Below are positions 60,775-64,000 of a stretch of 64,000 bases of DNA, piece by piece. The stretch comes from Euryodendron excelsum. Lineage: Eukaryota > Streptophyta > Magnoliopsida > Ericales > Pentaphylacaceae. The stretch's first letter is position 1, and each line of letters starts with the position of its first letter. The notes under the pieces were generated by a model. That model ran no database searches. It saw only the letters and a list, made by a program, of their open reading frames with translations, and was not told where the DNA came from. Where the stretch lies: NCBI GenBank assembly GCA_033060915.1, contig CM065389.1:23534501-23598500 (forward strand), given 5' to 3'. The translations under genes were made by a program, and so were the position numbers.

Positions 60775-61279
60775 TAAACCTAGTTGCAGTTGACATTTAA
60801 TTAACCACTAATGTAATTTTATTTCTGCGTGTTTGGATCTCGAAGATAAAAAGAAGTAGAAAAAATAAGAAACTAAAATACAATGAAAGAAGTTAAATTT
60901 CTTTATTTTTTTATTATGTTAGAAAAATAAAAAAAAATAAGTATTTGTCAAAAATAATATTTAATTATCTATAAAAATTAACTTTCTATAATAATTAATT
61001 TTATCTCTTTTCCGATTACATATTTAAGATCCAAACATGATGTTTGGTTTCACGTTCCATTTGGAGGATATATGAAGCTCACACTCAAGTTTCCCTCATA
61101 TGGACCCACACCCAATGAACCTTGAAAGTTGGCAATGAAATTTTAAACAATGGTATGATAATATAATTGGCACCATTCATATTCAAATGCTATCAACAAT
61201 TGATTGATTGCAAGTTGAAATTAAATCAGCTTGTAAGAATTTTGGTCAATCGATAGGATATAATTCACTAATACAATAA

Positions 61280-61462
61280 AAAATATATATATATAAAATT
61301 GGACATTCATTCTCTAAAAGAATCAAATAATACAATCACAATTCTATAGCATGCCCAACAATTACATCACTCACAATGTTGTCAATTTATGAAAAACTCA
61401 AACTCAAGACCTCAATAACTGAGATATTAATACTCTCAACTAAGTACCACTTAATCCTATCA
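61280..61462 (-). mobile_element. SINE-like element (copy 2)
   Basis: Minus-strand copy of the family at 12293-12458, with A-box-like AAGTGGTACTTAGTTGAG, B-box-like GAGGTCTTGAGTTTGAG, TGTAATTGTTGG, and a TA/T-rich 3' end (TTTTATATATATATATT). It is more decayed than copy 1. Confidence 0.5.
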
Positions 61463-61571
61463 GTTTTAAAAGCTAATGTAGTTGACGTTTAACTAGCCAC
61501 TAATATAATTTTATTTTTCTTATTCATGTTCCATTTGGAGGATTTGCAAAGCTGGCAGACAAGTTTCCCTC

Positions 61572-61665
61572 ATTTTTTTTTTAGGCTGGTGCATAAAGTG
61601 CAATGCTCGGTAGGATAGGGCAAGCTAAATCGGATGGGAGCACCACTATCACTAACTCCTCTTAT
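61572..61665 (-). mobile_element. 94-bp retroposed insert with 15-bp target duplication
   Basis: Perfect duplications AGACAAGTTTCCCTC flank it (61557-61571 and 61666-61680). A T10 tract at its left edge is a poly(A) tail on the minus strand, so it was reverse-transcribed and inserted by LINE machinery. The body reads GTGGTGCTCCCATCCG...ATGCACCAGCCT before the A tail. The source RNA is not recognised. The uninterrupted paralogous sequence at about 61085-61100 lacks the insert, which supports the boundaries. Confidence 0.82.
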
Positions 61666-62502
61666 AGACAAGTTTCCCTCTTTGGGGCCCATAAACGGAT
61701 GAATCTTGAAATTGTTGGCAATTAAATTTTCAACAAGGGTATGATAATGTGGTCAATACCATTCATCTTTAAAATGATAGTCACAGCAGTTTTTTATGAC
61801 ATGAGGGTTCGCACTATATATATATATATATGGACAACATTTAACGTCAAACATAGATTTTTAGATCATTGGTCACACTCAAGAAAATTTGACCAGCTAT
61901 GCGCCCGAGGACAAGGCTGAACACTGACGGGCACTACCTTTCTTTAGTTACAAATATACACACGGAAATAGATTTTTCGCATGCGTTCTTTTCAAATTTG
62001 CAATAGTGGGAGTTTAATACACTAGCATACTCTTTTGCAAATATATATATATATATCTATATCTATATATAATATACACTTGTGCTTTTAAGTAGATGTA
62101 ATAGAGAGTTTGTAACATTCTAATCTCTGATTCAATCTTTTCTGAAGCTATGAAGTAAGAAAATCGAAAGCTCGTTTCTCCCATGCATAGATCATTCATT
62201 TTAAAGCCCCTTTACTAGTAGAGGCAGAACTTTTTGGACATTGAAAGGTTTCTATGATTTAAATGAACATCAAAAGAGAGAGAAAAAAAAAAAAAAAAAA
62301 AAAGAGTTGATTATTAACGGTACATTTGGATATTGGATTCGTGAATGAAATGGAAAATGAAAAGGAGAGGAATTACTTATACATATTCGTATTTGTTTGT
62401 GGGTAACCAAACAGAAGAATGCATTCTTTTTAACAAATATCTATACATTTTCTTCAATTTCTTAGCCCAACAAAGAAAATAGATTTTTTTACTTCATAAT
62501 TG

Positions 62503-62628
62503 TTTTTTCGTATATTGGAAGGGATTACAAAAGGAGGGGCCTAAGTCAAGGAGGGAATAAGAGGAGGGAGAATCAAACCCTTGACCTTTTTAAGAGAAGC
62601 TACGATACTAACCAACTAAGCTAGTTCT
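62503..62628 (-). mobile_element. tRNA-derived SINE-like element or tRNA pseudogene with tail
   Basis: The minus strand begins with TAGCTTAGTTGGTTAG (a good A box) and has AAGGGTTTGATTCTCC (a good B box) about 33 bases later. A further 70-base CT-rich body follows, ending in AAAAAA (62508-62503). The box spacing suits a tRNA head, and the body plus A-tail suit a SINE. No clear target duplication was found. Confidence 0.55.
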
Positions 62629-64000
62629 AATTTATTTACTTTGTTTTCTGTTCATGCCTTTTTGCTATTATTTTTCTTTCCCTTCACAAATCTAAGGTCC
62701 ATCTATAGCATTAATATTCTGAATGGAAGATTTGGCTTCATCCAAATAATTGTTTCTGCCTGACCTTGATTCAACTCTCCCAATAAGTGATAAAAATTGG
62801 GCAAATCTTAAATGGAAGGCAAATAAAACCTAAGCTGAAATCCAGCTGGTGCCATATGTTAGGCTAGATCTCAACATGGTGTGCTAGTATAGTCTAACTC
62901 ACCATAGTCTCATGGTGAGGATTGCACAGATAGTAGTACATCATCATCCATTAGTGACACACCAACTGAATGGTTGCTTTTCAAACATATTTTTGAACTA
63001 TCATTTTCCATCTCCTACCATTTGAAACCTTGGTGTTCTATACGTCTTTGTGCCATGTCTCTTCAAGCACTCTAAAATGTAACAACTTGTTTGGAGCTTG
63101 TGAAAGGAAAAGAAAAATAATTTTTTTACTTATTTTTTCTATTTGATTCTACTTAAAAAAAAAAAAAAAGAAAAAAGAGAGAGAGAGAGGAAAACTAATC
63201 ACATGCTCTCTCTCCTTTGAATTTAAAAATAGAAAATAATTTTTTTTTGTTTTTTTTATTTTCTTTACAAAACCACACGGGAAAGGAAAAACACTTTTTC
63301 TACCATTTGATCCCTTCCACAAGTTCCAAACCGGCCGTACAGTCTAGTATACAACTTGAATGAGAAGAATCAAGAGCTACCAAGTAATGGGAGGCAAATG
63401 ATATAATATTCAGTTACGAAATTTGATAATTATGTACAATAATCCTCGTATAATAATGATTTCTTTGCAAATATTAATATCACCCGTCCAATGTTATTAG
63501 ATTCACCATGTCTAATAAGCATTGCTTGCGTATTAAACCATTAATTATAGTTTTCTTTTTATATTTCTGTCTTCCCGTTTTTTAGTTTAGGGAATGGTAT
63601 TACGTATAGTTTTTAATGACCCATTTTGCGGGGCATTAGGCTTCTAATTATGTAAACAGTGCAGGTATTAGGCTTAGAACACGACACGTTTGTCCGATTG
63701 GCTTCTTTAGCTTTCTTTTATCTCTATACCTTTCATTTTAAGTACTTGAGAAATGACGTCCTTAACTTGGTTCATTAGCCGAAGATAACCAAAAAGTCAA
63801 AGTTTATTAGCTACTAGTGACATTTTGGTACCATGCATAATTGAATGAACAAGCTAAGAATCAATTTAAGCTTGATCAGTTAAAGGTACTATTTGCTTGT
63901 GAGAATTCTTCGTTAATTTCCCCTTCACAATTTTATGTTTAAATTAATAGTTTCCTGTGTTCTTTTTATATTTGAATTTCTACATTTTGAAGTTTTAAAA
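62629..64000. other. Intergenic to window end
   Basis: AT-rich DNA with A and GA runs (63160-63190). No gene, RNA gene or element ends could be supported. Confidence 0.5.

Larger units (their letters stand above)
60775..61790. repeat. Local segmental duplication with later insertions
   Basis: Blocks of 60775-61190 recur in order at 61471-61790: GTTGACATTTAATTAACCAC with GTTGACGTTTAACTAGCCAC, GTTCCATTTGGAGGAT in both, CAAGTTTCCCTC in both, and GGTATGATAATATAATTGGC with GGTATGATAATGTGGTCAAT. The SINE-like copy at 61280-61462 separates the two units, and the second unit was further interrupted by the 94-bp retroposed insert at 61572-61665. Confidence 0.7.

Overview
This window is plant nuclear DNA, most likely from a woody eudicot. 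The evidence is three intron-bearing plant-type genes, a nuclear tRNA-Arg gene, AT-rich intergenic sequence with long GA/CT microsatellites, and plant LTR retrotransposons, MITE-like and SINE-like elements. The species cannot be named from the sequence alone. I see no sign of a prokaryotic segment, CRISPR array or operon.

Genes. (1) The 3' part of a serine hydroxymethyltransferase gene (SHM6/SHM7 type) lies on + at 1904-5080. (2) Converging on it is a two-exon BPS1-like (BYPASS1-related) gene on -, 7963 to 6897. (3) A tRNA-Arg(TCT) is on - at 47728-47656. (4) A six-exon RHOMBOID-like membrane protein gene runs on -, 53363 to 48942. It encodes 383 residues, and Asn stands where the catalytic His of active rhomboids is expected. 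I could not support any other host protein gene.

Transposable elements. From about 13.1 to 38.3 kb the window is almost entirely retroelement. A Tat-type Ty3/gypsy element (16627-34304, minus orientation) has two LTRs, a degraded primer-binding site, polypurine tract, gag, RT, RNase H, second RNase H and integrase remnants. Near its 3' LTR it also carries an ORF on the opposite strand. Two solo LTRs of one other family are nested in it: copy A (19067-21762, duplication GAGTG) in an intron of the antisense ORF, and copy B (25087-30597, duplication GTGAT) in the RNase H region. Right of it lies a LINE 3' end (34305-38316) split by a third solo-LTR-like insertion (35024-37457, duplication TGGTA). 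A fourth LTR-like sequence with a clear TATA box is at about 13159-14209.

The remaining intergenic DNA (about 8-13 kb, 38-47 kb, 53-64 kb) is AT-rich. It holds small elements: a MULE-like element with perfect 9-bp duplications and a Pro/His-rich internal reading frame (42946-44034), a long fold-back element (10041-10588), a MITE (11825-12024), SINE-like sequences with tRNA-like boxes, a 94-bp retroposed insert with a 15-bp duplication, and an approximately 0.85-kb tandem duplication (57491-59100).

No convincing new molecular system is present. The most interesting points are the predicted protease-dead rhomboid, the dated nest of insertions around a spliced antisense retroelement ORF, the paired GC-rich hairpins upstream of the solo-LTR promoter, and the MULE that may have captured host sequence. 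All exon boundaries were inferred by eye from reading frame, GT-AG sites and family similarity, without transcripts or database searches.
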